This document shows positions 17,469 to 28,152 of a DNA stretch of 64,000 bases, in pieces (within the stretch, counting starts at the first letter, position 1; each line of letters opens with the position of its first letter). The stretch lies in assembly GCF_014336955.1 (NCBI RefSeq), contig NZ_QRAI01000007.1, positions 1 through 64,000 of the forward strand. Reading direction: 5' to 3'. The notes under the pieces were generated by a model, which saw nothing but the letters and a program-made list of their open reading frames with translations, ran no database searches and had not been told where the DNA came from. This stretch comes from Saccharophagus sp. K07. Its GTDB lineage: Bacteria > Pseudomonadota > Gammaproteobacteria > Pseudomonadales > Cellvibrionaceae. Both the position numbers and the translations under genes were made by a program.

Positions 17469-19058
17469 ATGAACCTGATCACCGATCCCTGGATTCCCAT
17501 CATTCGCGCCGATGGGGCTAGAGAAAAAATCGCGCCCTGGCAGATTGCGGAGCAGCAGAACCCGGTAATGGAAATCGCCGCGCCGCGACCGGATTTTCAG
17601 GGGGCTTTGTATCAATTTCTGATTGGTCTGTTACAAACAGTCGTTCCGCCTGAGGATGCTCGGGAGTGGGCTGAGAAATGGCAGGTGGTACCGGATGGTG
17701 AGGAGTTACGCGCCCGACTCAAAAAAATTTCGGATGCATTTGAATTGATTAATCCCGATGGAATCGCTTTTCTGCAGGATTTTCAGATGCCGGAAGGTGA
17801 GCAGAAAGACATTGCCGCGTTGCTGATTGAGGCGCCGGGAGGAAAAACGATCAAAGATAATCTCGATCACTTCATCAAGGCAGGAGCTGTAGAAGGCATT
17901 TGCGACAGCTGCGCAGCGATAGCACTTTTTACTTTGCAAACCAATGCTCCATCAGGTGGTGTGGGTCATAGGGTTGGCTTGAGAGGTGGCGGCCCTATGA
18001 CGACTTTGCTAAGGCCTGAAAACCGTACTGCCAATCTTTGGCAAAAATTATGGCTGAATGTATTGACGGTTGAGGAGGCGGCTCCGGCATGCCTGTCTGC
18101 GACTCCCAAGGTGTTTTCCTGGTGCGCTCCAACGCGCGTTTCGGATAAACCCGGCAGTGCGCTTTTACCGAATGACGCATCTATTAATTGGCTTCATGTT
18201 TATTGGTGTATGCCGCGTCGTATTCGGCTTGAGCCCGGTAACGATTCGGGGATATGTACTCTGTGTGGTGAAGAATGTGCTCATTTGCTTACACACTTCC
18301 GCACGAAAAATTACGGAATGAATTATGAGGGGCCGTGGGTCCACCCATTGACGCCCTATAGATACGATCCTAAACATCAGGCACCGCCGCTCAGTCTAAA
18401 GGGGCAGCAGGGCGGGTTAGGGTACCGACATTGGCTGGGTTTTGTTTGGAAAGACGAAAATAACGGCGATCAAGCTGCTGTTAGTATTCAGAGCTTTCTT
18501 GAACAAAAATCCCGCTATCTATCCGATGACCAAAATATCGGCCTTTGGTGCTTCGGCTACGACATGGACAATATGAAAGCCCGCTGCTGGTACGAGCATC
18601 ACCTGCCGGTTGTTTCGGTAGATCAGGAATATCGCGAAGTTTTTTTTAGTTTTGTCGGCGACCTGATTGCCTCCTCAAAAGACGCGGTAAAAGAATTGCG
18701 CTCTCAGATAAAAGCTGCGTGGTTCAGCCGACCCAAGGATGCCAAGGGCGATACCTCAATGATCGATCAATCCTTCTGGCAGGCGACAGAAGCCGATTTC
18801 TATCAGCAGTTGCACAGATTGGCGCAGCTTCCGGCGGATACACGGGCTATGCCCGCGGCTGTTGCCCAGGAATGGTTGCAGACATTAAGGAGAAATTGCC
18901 TGGATTTATTTGACCACTGGTCCCTTGAGGGAGAGGCGGAAGATATGGATTTGAAGCGGGTAGTAAAGGCCAGACGATTTCTGGACACCAATCTTAATAA
19001 AGCGAAATCAATCAAAAAACTGCATGACAAAGCCAAATCAACAAAGGAGGTGGCGTGA
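17469..19058 (+). CDS. cas8e: Cascade large subunit Cas8e (Cse1, CasA)
   Basis: Cas8e reads the PAM and positions Cas3 in the type I-E interference complex. The 529 residues begin MNLITDPWIPIIRADGAREK, the typical Cse1 opening, and have the NAPSGGVGHRVGLRGGGPMT block near 158-177 and a WVHPLTPYRYDP stretch near 291. The C-terminal four-helix region ends basic. The CTLCGEECAHLL segment near 261 has two close Cys residues and may hold a metal. Spacing to the 37-codon gene upstream is 15 bases, and cse2 starts one base after the stop. Confidence 0.95.
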   Translation: MNLITDPWIPIIRADGAREKIAPWQIAEQQNPVMEIAAPRPDFQGALYQFLIGLLQTVVPPEDAREWAEKWQVVPDGEELRARLKKISDAFELINPDGIAFLQDFQMPEGEQKDIAALLIEAPGGKTIKDNLDHFIKAGAVEGICDSCAAIALFTLQTNAPSGGVGHRVGLRGGGPMTTLLRPENRTANLWQKLWLNVLTVEEAAPACLSATPKVFSWCAPTRVSDKPGSALLPNDASINWLHVYWCMPRRIRLEPGNDSGICTLCGEECAHLLTHFRTKNYGMNYEGPWVHPLTPYRYDPKHQAPPLSLKGQQGGLGYRHWLGFVWKDENNGDQAAVSIQSFLEQKSRYLSDDQNIGLWCFGYDMDNMKARCWYEHHLPVVSVDQEYREVFFSFVGDLIASSKDAVKELRSQIKAAWFSRPKDAKGDTSMIDQSFWQATEADFYQQLHRLAQLPADTRAMPAAVAQEWLQTLRRNCLDLFDHWSLEGEAEDMDLKRVVKARRFLDTNLNKAKSIKKLHDKAKSTKEVA

Positions 19059-19059
19059 A

Positions 19060-19593
19060 ATGAAGCGAGGAAAGTTGAATCAGGGTGACGCGGAATGTTT
19101 GCGTCGTTGGTGGCTCTCGCTGGATGACAACCGTGGCGATCGTGCCCAACTTCGCCGAGCACAATCGCCGGATGACATTTTGCTGACGCCCGCATTCGCG
19201 CACTTTCTCCAGGTTTTACCTAAAGCTTGGATTGAAGATGTGCCTTTGTCGGATCTCGCTATGGTCGCTGCGGTTTTGGCGCGAGTAAAAACGGATATTT
19301 CCGATGAGCGCGCGACTCTGGCAAAAAGTCTGGCGACGCCGAAGGAGGGCGGAAGCAAAGCGGCGATGAGCGAATTGCGCTTTCAGCAGTTGCAGAAAAG
19401 TCGGACACCGCAGGACTTTTTTACGCGTCTTTGTCGGGCCATACAGTTACTGGGGAGCCGCGCCAACGTAGTTCTGCTGACAGAGGATATCTTGCTTTGG
19501 CTAACAGAATTTCGTTATGGGCCGTCCAGTAAACCACAGCAGCGCCTCGCCGTGCGCTGGGCCAGCGATTACTACATGCAGATGAAAGACTGA
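19060..19593 (+). CDS. cse2: Cascade small subunit Cse2 (CasB)
   Basis: Cse2 forms the dimeric belly of type I-E Cascade and stabilises the R-loop. The start at 19060 follows the cas8e stop by one base and has AAAGGAGGTG upstream; an in-frame ATG at 19024 would overlap cas8e. The 177 residues are mostly helical. The N-terminus is basic (KRGKLNQGDAECLRRWWLSL), LRRAQSPDDILLTPAF is family-typical, and SELRFQQLQKSRTPQDFFTR plus the C-terminal RLAVRWASDYY match conserved Cse2 blocks. Basic residues fit its nucleic-acid contacts. Confidence 0.94.
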   Translation: MKRGKLNQGDAECLRRWWLSLDDNRGDRAQLRRAQSPDDILLTPAFAHFLQVLPKAWIEDVPLSDLAMVAAVLARVKTDISDERATLAKSLATPKEGGSKAAMSELRFQQLQKSRTPQDFFTRLCRAIQLLGSRANVVLLTEDILLWLTEFRYGPSSKPQQRLAVRWASDYYMQMKD

Positions 19594-19649
19594 TTCGCAT
19601 TCACAATCATCACATCCAAAATCACAGCTAATTAATTACGGAGAATTTT

Positions 19650-20696
19650 ATGAGCCGATTTTTGCAACTGCATTTGTTGACCTCTTACCCGCCGGCAAAC
19701 CTCAATCGCGACGACCTGGGTAGGCCCAAAACGGCCAAGATGGGCGGCGTGGACCGACTGCGTGTGTCTTCGCAAAGTCTAAAGCGCACGTGGAGAACGT
19801 CGGAATTATTTAAAGAGGCACTGGAGGGGCATGTGGGAACCCGCACCAAACGATTGGGTAGCGAAGTTTTCAAAAAACTCACTGCGGCTGGAATACCAGA
19901 AAAGAAAGCAAAAGAATGGGCGCAGAAAATTGCCAGCCAATTTGGAAAATTGAAAAAAGAGGGAGACGAGCTCGAAATCGAGCAATTAGTGCACATAAGT
20001 CCGGCTGAGCAAGCAGGCATAGATGACCTTACAAATAAGTTGATAGCCGAGCAACGCGCACCTAACGACGATGAGCTGAATTTTCTCCGTAAAGACGACA
20101 CGGCTGTCGATATTGCCATGTTTGGTCGGATGCTCGCGTCCAAGCCGGAACATAATGTAGAAGCTGCGTGCCAAGTAGCACATGCTATCTCCGTGCACGG
20201 TGTTGTGATCGAAGACGATTATTTTACGGCAGTGGATGATTTGAACGATCACAGTGAAGATGCCGGTGCGGCGCATATCGGTGAAACCGGCTTTGCTGCC
20301 GGACTGTTTTATTCCTATATCTGTATCAATCGGGAGCTACTGGTAGAAAATTTAGGTGGGAATAAAGCGCTGGCGGATAAAGCAATCCGCGCGTTGACAG
20401 AGGCCGCTGTAAAGGTAGCGCCGCAAGGCAAACAGAACAGCTTTGGCAGCCGCGCCTATGCCTCTTATGTACGCGCGGAGTTGGGCAGTCAGCAGCCGCG
20501 CTCATTGTCAGTTGCCTTTCTCAAACCCCTGGGTAAAAACAGTGAAGATTACGCACACGAGGCTGTTGCAGCACTGGAAAAGCAGGCGGCCAATTTCGAT
20601 GAAGTCTATGGTCCGTGCGTTGATAGTTCCTATTCGCTGAATGCGTTTGCGGGCGCGGGCAAAATGACGGAACTGCTCGATTTCGCTGTGCAGTAG
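19650..20696 (+). CDS. cas7e: Cascade backbone subunit Cas7e (CasC, Cse4)
   Basis: Six Cas7e copies form the helical backbone on the crRNA spacer. The 348-residue protein begins MSRFLQLHLLTSYPPANLNR and continues with GGVDRLRVSSQSLKRTWRTS, the RRM-like core signature. GETGFAAGLFYSYICINREL near 212 and NSFGSRAYASYVRAELG near 267 are also typical. ACGGAGAA precedes the ATG. It starts 57 bases after cse2, the largest gap between Cascade genes, but no terminator is seen there. Confidence 0.96.
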   Translation: MSRFLQLHLLTSYPPANLNRDDLGRPKTAKMGGVDRLRVSSQSLKRTWRTSELFKEALEGHVGTRTKRLGSEVFKKLTAAGIPEKKAKEWAQKIASQFGKLKKEGDELEIEQLVHISPAEQAGIDDLTNKLIAEQRAPNDDELNFLRKDDTAVDIAMFGRMLASKPEHNVEAACQVAHAISVHGVVIEDDYFTAVDDLNDHSEDAGAAHIGETGFAAGLFYSYICINRELLVENLGGNKALADKAIRALTEAAVKVAPQGKQNSFGSRAYASYVRAELGSQQPRSLSVAFLKPLGKNSEDYAHEAVAALEKQAANFDEVYGPCVDSSYSLNAFAGAGKMTELLDFAVQ

Positions 20697-20705
20697 AGGT
20701 GAATT

Positions 20706-21479
20706 ATGGACTATCTCGTTTTTCGCCTTTACGGACCTATGGCCAGTTGGGGAGAAATTGCCATAGGTGAATCCCGCCACAGCGCGGACTATCCATCCAA
20801 GTCGGCTATCACAGGGCTGTTGGCAGCGGCGCTGGGTATTCGCAGGGAGGAAGAATCGGTGCATCACAATTTATCCAAGTGCTATTTACAGGCGGTTAAA
20901 GTGCGGCGATCTGGTTGGCTATTGCGGGATTACCACACGGCTCAGGCCCCCGATTCTGCTGGCAAATTTCGTTACAGAACCCGTCGCGATGAAATTGTCA
21001 CCGGGCGGGATCGTCTGGGTACGGTGTTATCCTCGCGGGAATATCGCTCGGATGCGGATGCGTTGGTCGCGGTTCGCGCATTGGATGGTGCACTTTATTC
21101 ATTAACGAATCTTGCTGATGCGCTGATGAAGCCCAAATTTCATCTTTATTTGGGACGAAAAGCCTGTGCTCTCGCAGCTCCGCTGAATCCCTTGGTTATT
21201 CAAGCGGATAATTTTCACGGTGCTCTGGAAAATTACGAAGTCAAACCAGTGCTTAAACCCACTCCCGAGTGGGCCAGCGATAGCCGCTGGTTGCCGCAGG
21301 ATAAGTTGGTGCGATTCTATTGGGAAGGTGATATGGAGGAGTTTTTTCCGATGGATACCAATATGGATAAATCTTCGGTGCAAAGGCTTTCTCGTTACGA
21401 TATGCCCTTATCGCGAAAACGCTGGCAGTTTGAGCCGCGTCAGGAATATTTATGGACGACTGAGCGGAGGATCGGCTGA
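20706..21479 (+). CDS. cas5e: Cascade subunit Cas5e (CasD)
   Basis: Cas5e binds the 5' handle of the crRNA and joins the backbone to Cas8e. The 257 residues begin MDYLVFRLYGPMASWGEIAI, the usual Cas5 N-terminal RAMP strand, then GESRHSADYPSKSAITGLLA. YHTAQAPDSAGK near 79 and GRDRLGTVLSSREYRSDADA match the I-E group. GAGGTG lies 5 bases before the ATG. Its stop TGA shares a base with the cas6e ATG (TGATG), so the two are translationally coupled. Confidence 0.95.
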   Translation: MDYLVFRLYGPMASWGEIAIGESRHSADYPSKSAITGLLAAALGIRREEESVHHNLSKCYLQAVKVRRSGWLLRDYHTAQAPDSAGKFRYRTRRDEIVTGRDRLGTVLSSREYRSDADALVAVRALDGALYSLTNLADALMKPKFHLYLGRKACALAAPLNPLVIQADNFHGALENYEVKPVLKPTPEWASDSRWLPQDKLVRFYWEGDMEEFFPMDTNMDKSSVQRLSRYDMPLSRKRWQFEPRQEYLWTTERRIG

Positions 21480-22249
21480 TGTATTTATCTCGAATCGAAT
21501 TGACGGATGCCATTTCTGAGCAATCGCAACTGGGCCTGTTATTGCGCGACCGCAGCTACGGAATTCACCGCCTGCTTTGGGACCTCTTCAGCAATAACGA
21601 GCGATTTTTATTTCGCGAAGAAAATGCTCAGGAGCAAATGGCCAGGTCTCGTGCTTTACCTATTTATTATGTGGTGTCCAACACTGAGCCCAAGTCGACA
21701 AGCCCTATCTTTACCATCACGACTAAACCTTATACGCCAATATTGAAAGCAGGTGATCAGCTCTTATTTCGGTTGCGCGCCAATCCCACCGTCGCCAAAA
21801 AACTCGGTCCTGATAAAAAATCTCAAAGGCATGATGTCGTAATGAATGCGCAGAGAGCTTGGCTTCAGCAGGCGTGTGCTGAACGAAACTTAGACGTGGG
21901 TGGAGAAAAGAAAGCGTTAAGGCAAAGGCTACTGAATCACACTGATTTTGCCGGCAAATCAGGAGAAGAAAAATTATCGGCTCATCTTGAGGACGCGATA
22001 CAGTCAGCCGCAGTGGCATGGCTGGCAAAACGCGGTGAGAAGCATGGGTACGAATTGCAAAACGTACAGGCGACAGGCTATCGCTGGAATGCACTGCCGG
22101 AGAAAGGACGCGATGCCGGCTTTAGCTCCATGGACTATGAAGGTGTATTAAAAGTTATAGAGCCGCAGAAGCTTGTGGACATGCTGGGCAACGGACTTGG
22201 GCCATCCAAAGCCTTTGGCTGTGGGCTTATGCTGATTCGGCGTGCTTGA
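21479..22249 (+). CDS. cas6e: crRNA endoribonuclease Cas6e (CasE, Cse3)
   Basis: Cas6e cuts the repeat hairpin of the precursor crRNA and stays on its 3' end. The 256-residue protein starts MYLSRIELTDAISEQSQL and has the predicted catalytic His at residue 30 in YGIHRLLWDLF, which aligns with the active-site His of the family. The C-terminal Gly-rich RNA-binding loop is GLGPSKAFGCGLMLIRR. A region near 122-175 is rich in Lys and Glu. The antitoxin gene follows after 67 bases, where a small hairpin occurs. Confidence 0.95.
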   Translation: MYLSRIELTDAISEQSQLGLLLRDRSYGIHRLLWDLFSNNERFLFREENAQEQMARSRALPIYYVVSNTEPKSTSPIFTITTKPYTPILKAGDQLLFRLRANPTVAKKLGPDKKSQRHDVVMNAQRAWLQQACAERNLDVGGEKKALRQRLLNHTDFAGKSGEEKLSAHLEDAIQSAAVAWLAKRGEKHGYELQNVQATGYRWNALPEKGRDAGFSSMDYEGVLKVIEPQKLVDMLGNGLGPSKAFGCGLMLIRRA

Positions 22250-22271
22250 GAGGCTGCTTGAGTGACCAGCT

Positions 22272-22292
22272 TGTGGGCAGTGTGTGCCCACA
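22272..22292. promoter_or_regulatory. Inverted repeat upstream of the antitoxin gene
   Basis: TGTGGGCA-GTGTG-TGCCCACA has perfect eight-base arms and ends 24 bases before the antitoxin ATG. Phd/YefM antitoxins bind palindromes in their own promoters, so this may be its operator. It could equally act as an RNA hairpin in the cas transcript. Confidence 0.4.
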
Positions 22293-22316
22293 CTTGTCGG
22301 CACAATTGAGGTGATT

Positions 22317-22637
22317 ATGGAGATGTTTACCATCCGCGACCTGCGCAACCGCACGGGTGAGCTCATCCGGGAGGCGGAAGCCGGGCATTTGTCCCTGGTG
22401 ACCAAACATGGGCAGCCGGTTGCCGTACCGTTTGACGAGGTTCTGTTGAAATCGGGTGTGCGACTCGCGGTGGCCTTGCATCTGTTCGAGGAACAAAAAG
22501 TCAGTCTGGCGCAGGCTGCGCGCCTGGCGGGGCTTTCGGCTTCTGAAATGATGGACAAGCTGGCGGAAAACCAAATTCCGGTGGCGAATTACACCAAGGA
22601 TGAACTGCGTGATGAACTCGATCAATTTAACAAATGA
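22317..22637 (+). CDS. Antitoxin-like protein: Phd/YefM N-terminus fused to UPF0175
   Basis: The 106-residue protein opens MEMFTIRDLRNRTGELIREA and SLVTKHGQPVAV, a Phd/YefM DNA-binding fold (about 1-45). The rest is a UPF0175 helix-turn-helix module (ALHLFEEQKVSLAQAARLAG, then SEMMDKLAENQIPVANY). GAGGTG precedes the ATG at 22317 by 3-4 bases; an earlier in-frame start at 22284 is less likely. UPF0175 proteins usually pair with PIN-like DUF3368 RNase toxins encoded just downstream with overlapping ends. Here the following 80 bases hold only fragments of such a frame and then cas1. The gene interrupts the standard cas6e-cas1 junction on the same strand, so it should be carried on the cas transcript. 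Confidence 0.85.
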   Translation: MEMFTIRDLRNRTGELIREAEAGHLSLVTKHGQPVAVPFDEVLLKSGVRLAVALHLFEEQKVSLAQAARLAGLSASEMMDKLAENQIPVANYTKDELRDELDQFNK

Positions 22638-22719
22638 AACTTTGCTGGTGGCGGACACTGCGCAGCTCGGGATATTTTTTTGAGTGAGCAATTGATCGCC
22701 GACATTTTGGAGCTCGCCC

Positions 22720-22727
<8 letters not shown>
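22612..22727 (+). pseudogene. Probable remnant of a DUF3368/PIN-type toxin gene
   Basis: An ATG at 22612 overlaps the antitoxin stop and starts a 23-codon stub containing ETLLVADTAQL, which resembles the N-terminal strand and first acidic residue of DUF3368/PIN toxins. It stops at 22681-22683. In another frame, the sequence ending at 22725-22727 reads IFLSEQLIADILELAHE, like the C-terminal helix of the same family. A full toxin has about 150 residues, so an internal deletion plus frameshift would explain what is left. The fragment is short and chance similarity is possible. The cas1 start lies inside it and the cas1 ribosome binding site (GGAG) falls in the remnant. Confidence 0.4.
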
Positions 22728-23945
<1,218 letters not shown>

Positions 23946-24004
23946 ATTCCCGTAGATTTTTTGTAACGAAAATTGCTCTTTAAAAACATACGTTTACAAT
24001 TAGA
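23946..24004 (+). promoter_or_regulatory. CRISPR leader with boxA-like element
   Basis: This 59-base AT-rich stretch lies between cas2 and the first repeat and ends ATTAGA, like the E. coli leader end that marks the integration site. TGCTCTTTAAAA at 23974-23985 closely resembles the rRNA-operon boxA (TGCTCTTTAACA) that loads Nus factors for antitermination. Such elements have been reported in enterobacterial CRISPR leaders. No clear separate promoter is seen, so transcription may come from within cas2 or from the cas operon. Confidence 0.6.
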
Positions 24005-27000
24005 GTGTTCCCCGCGAATGCGGGGATTAACCGAATTGCCACATAAACATTTAACCCCATTCCCAGTGTTCCCCGCGAATGCGGGGATTAACCGTTTTCG
24101 CAATAATAAACGGAATCAAAAAAGAAGTGTTCCCCGCGAATGCGGGGATTAACCGGTTATCACACATGACAGTCGTCAACGTGAACGGTGTTCCCCGCGA
24201 ATGCGGGGATTAACCGGGATTCCGGGTGGCATATGACGGCGTGCGCTCGTGTTCCCCGCGAATGCGGGGATTAACCGTTTCTGGTGAAGTTGCGCGACTG
24301 TGGATGATGGTGTTCCCCGCGAATGCGGGGATTAACCGCGCGGCGACTATCCAGTTCACGGCCGCCGAATGTGTTCCCCGCGAATGCGGGGATTAACCGA
24401 TGGCTTGTCATAGCGGACATAGAGGGCACGAGTGTTCCCCGCGAATGCGGGGATTAACCGCGCGGCGACTATCCAGTTCACGGCCGCCGAATGTGTTCCC
24501 CGCGAATGCGGGGATTAACCGCAAATTAGACTATATTGCAGATTTCAGAAAAGGTGTTCCCCGCGAATGCGGGGATTAACCGTATCATGCCGCTACGATG
24601 CGGCTGGCGGCGATGTGTTCCCCGCGAATGCGGGGATTAACCGCTGCCTTCATGCTTAAACGGACGTTGGCTAGTGTGTTCCCCGCGAATGCGGGGATTA
24701 ACCGGCTTCTAATGTTTTTCGACTGGCTTCGGATATGTGTTCCCCGCGAATGCGGGGATTAACCGACTGCCGTCACTACTGCTGCAATCACTTCTGCGTG
24801 TTCCCCGCGAATGCGGGGATTAACCGCCGAGTGCGGAAGGGGTGATTAGATGAACAAATGTGTTCCCCGCGAATGCGGGGATTAACCGGATTTTGAACTA
24901 ACCGAAAATTAAAATAAAAAGTGTTCCCCGCGAATGCGGGGATTAACCGGTTGCTCTCAGCGTTCGCCCGTGCCTTTAGATGTGTTCCCCGCGAATGCGG
25001 GGATTAACCGCGTAGAGCTTTTTCCCCGCGATTCCACCACTAGTGTTCCCCGCGAATGCGGGGATTAACCGCGGTAGTACTTTCCGCTACAGTTTTAAAA
25101 CACGTGTTCCCCGCGAATGCGGGGATTAACCGGGGAATCGTTATGGAATATCAGCCACGGCGCGGTGTTCCCCGCGAATGCGGGGATTAACCGCGTATAA
25201 ATTCCGCTAATTCTTTTTGATGAATGTGTTCCCCGCGAATGCGGGGATTAACCGCAATACAAACGCGAACCGATAATGATTTTAAAGTGTTCCCCGCGAA
25301 TGCGGGGATTAACCGATATTGGAGATCCGTTTGCAGTAAAAACAGATGTGTTCCCCGCGAATGCGGGGATTAACCGCTAGGTGTGGCATTGGTTCTTCAA
25401 CGCGCTATGTGTTCCCCGCGAATGCGGGGATTAACCGACGCATTTTTTCTTGTTGCTGAATTCTTTGGCGTGTTCCCCGCGAATGCGGGGATTAACCGAA
25501 CCCCGTTCTCTACGTTCCGACCAAAAATGCGTGTTCCCCGCGAATGCGGGGATTAACCGAGATTTGTGCCGCACTGCTGGGGGCGGTCGGCGTGTTCCCC
25601 GCGAATGCGGGGATTAACCGCGGATTTTCAGGGTTCCGATCCGTCACCGATTGTGTTCCCCGCGAATGCGGGGATTAACCGGCGCGTGACGCCAAACTCT
25701 GGACCGATGCCGAGTGTTCCCCGCGAATGCGGGGATTAACCGTTTTTTTGAATTTTCATAGTCTTTCTCCTATTGTGTTCCCCGCGAATGCGGGGATTAA
25801 CCGCTCATGCGAGAGTATCCATAGTTGCCCACCAAGTGTTCCCCGCGAATGCGGGGATTAACCGTCCGTTCAAGTGAGACTGGGCTTTGTGAAGATGTGT
25901 TCCCCGCGAATGCGGGGATTAACCGGATTGTTGAGCGCCTAAACTTACTCAATCAAAGTGTTCCCCGCGAATGCGGGGATTAACCGAGCTTCACGTAACT
26001 ACCAATATATCAGTAGGTGTGTTCCCCGCGAATGCGGGGATTAACCGCTCCCTGAGCAGGACAAGAAGCGGTTTAAGCGGTGTTCCCCGCGAATGCGGGG
26101 ATTAACCGTCGAGATCCTCGCCGTCAATATCCGGCCACTCCGTGTTCCCCGCGAATGCGGGGATTAACCGCCTTTGAGCTTGGTAAAAAATCCGCAATTG
26201 CCGTGTTCCCCGCGAATGCGGGGATTAACCGTTCTTCCAGCAGTTTTTAAAACGGTGTATGAGGTGTTCCCCGCGAATGCGGGGATTAACCGAATCAGGA
26301 ATAGACATTATTGCAATAAAAAGCGTGTTCCCCGCGAATGCGGGGATTAACCGGCTGGTGGGAAGCCCGCAAGGCGGCCGGCGTAGTGTTCCCCGCGAAT
26401 GCGGGGATTAACCGATAAGGTGTGAATGCGTTCTGCCTGGGAATATGTGTTCCCCGCGAATGCGGGGATTAACCGGCCATGACGTCGAGGAATTTGTCGG
26501 CGTGGTGCGTGTTCCCCGCGAATGCGGGGATTAACCGTTATGTCGCGCATGTTGCCCAAAAGCTAGGGCGTGTTCCCCGCGAATGCGGGGATTAACCGAT
26601 GTAACGATTTTCCTGATCTTTGGTCAGCTCGTGTTCCCCGCGAATGCGGGGATTAACCGATCCTTCTCCTGATTTTTGTTCATCTAAAACCGTGTTCCCC
26701 GCGAATGCGGGGATTAACCGTAACTGTGTCCGGTTCCGTTTATGAAAAAAATGTGTTCCCCGCGAATGCGGGGATTAACCGCATCATCGCGAAAAACAGA
26801 GGTGTACCACTGCGTGTTCCCCGCGAATGCGGGGATTAACCGTAAATTTGGTCTTTTAGTTTTAGATGAATGTGGTGTTCCCCGCGAATGCGGGGATTAA
26901 CCGGACGGTTTAAATATCTAGTGTCTGTCGGCACAGTGTTCCCCGCGAATGCGGGGATTAACCGTAAACGCGCCGATTAATAACGTCGCTAACCACGTGT

Positions 27001-27086
27001 TCCCCGCGAATGCGGGGATTAACCGAAAAACAAACACAAACTAATCGCTCTGCCTCTGTGTTCCCCGCGAATGCGGGGATAAACCG
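24005..27086 (+). CRISPR. Type I-E CRISPR array, 51 repeats and 50 spacers
   Basis: Repeats of 29 bases start GTGTTCCCCGCGAATGCGGG and end GATTAACCG. The first begins at 24005 and the last at 27058. Counting every start gives 51 repeats and 50 spacers: 47 of 32 bases and three of 33 (after repeats 14, 35 and 41, at 24827, 26109 and 26476). The repeat dyad CCCCGC-GAAT-GCGGGG forms the Cas6e hairpin and resembles the E. coli repeat. The repeats appear identical except the last, which reads GATAAACCG. That places the old end at 27086 and the leader end beside cas2. Spacers 6 (24339-24370) and 8 (24461-24492) are identical. Confidence 0.99.
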
Positions 27087-27211
27087 CTGTAACGTGAGGC
27101 TCAACCTATGCTGTTTCAAACAGTAAGCAAGTTTACGAGGTGTTGTTTATAAACAGACAAGCCGTGCAAATTAATAAAAAGCTAACTCACCCAGCAAAAA
27201 AATCTTATCGC

Positions 27212-28099
27212 TTAGGCTGTTTTTTGCGAGTTTCCTTTGGCTCTATTTGCTCCCACAACGCACAATCCCACTAACAATGCAATCAACCAAGCCACTGGAT
27301 GTATGTGCTCGCGCAATAAAAATATTGCGGCGAGTAGGGTGAAGAAGGGTTGTAATAATTGTGTCATGGCGATTTTTTCCATTGGGCCTTTGGCCAGGGC
27401 GTGGTACCAGAGGAACATGCCGCCGGATTGGCTGATTAATGCTAAATAGGCGAGGGAGAGCCAGCCTATGGCGCTTAGGTTTTGCAATTGTGGTCGGTAG
27501 ATATTGCCCAGTTCTCCAAAATTCATGCTGACGATAATTAAAAAGGTAATTGGCAGAGTTAAAAACACAGCCCAGCTCATTACGCGAATTCCGCCGTAGT
27601 GGCGACTCAAGCGTGCGCCTTCTACATAGCCAAATGCAGCGCTTATAACGGCAAGGCCGAGAAGCAAATCGCCACTGGAAAATTTTCCACTGGAGCTAAA
27701 AAAGAAAAACGAAAAGCTCAGCAGTGTTCCGACAATGACAAATAACCAGAATTGACTGCCCGGATTAATGCGGTCGCGCAAGCAGGCATAAGCTGCGGTT
27801 GCAGCAGGCAGGGCGGCCAGTGCGAGTGCTCCGTGGCTGCCCGGTACAAGGTGCAGGGCAAATGCCATTAGGGAGCCGAAACCCAGGACTGCGCCGAAAG
27901 ACGTTAATAATAAAGGCCGCCAGATTTCTCTCGGCGGAATCCAGCGGTCGCGCATGATTAATGCCAGACAAATTAATCCGGCAATAAATAACCGCGATAC
28001 GGCAACCATTTCCGGCGCAACTTCCAATGCTGCAATGCGAGTAAATGGTACGGTAAGGCTAAATAAAACCACGCAAAATATGCCGAGCAGGATATTCAT
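27212..28099 (-). CDS. EamA/DMT-family exporter
   Basis: This 295-residue inner-membrane protein has ten predicted membrane helices arranged as two EamA repeats: FTRIAALEVAPEMVAVSRLF in the first half and FLWYHALAKGPMEKIAMTQLLQ, trimmed here, in the second, ending with LREHIHPVAWLIALLVG. Family members export amino acids, drugs or other small metabolites; the substrate cannot be read from sequence. It is divergent from the MocR regulator at 28280, with paired direct repeats between them, so it is the likely target of that regulator. A T-run follows its stop on the minus strand. Confidence 0.92.
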   Translation of the reverse strand: MNILLGIFCVVLFSLTVPFTRIAALEVAPEMVAVSRLFIAGLICLALIMRDRWIPPREIWRPLLLTSFGAVLGFGSLMAFALHLVPGSHGALALAALPAATAAYACLRDRINPGSQFWLFVIVGTLLSFSFFFFSSSGKFSSGDLLLGLAVISAAFGYVEGARLSRHYGGIRVMSWAVFLTLPITFLIIVSMNFGELGNIYRPQLQNLSAIGWLSLAYLALISQSGGMFLWYHALAKGPMEKIAMTQLLQPFFTLLAAIFLLREHIHPVAWLIALLVGLCVVGANRAKGNSQKTA

Positions 28100-28152
28100 A
28101 ACAATCCTCAGAAACCTCTATCCAAGTGATGCTTAGGCTATATTGGATTGTG

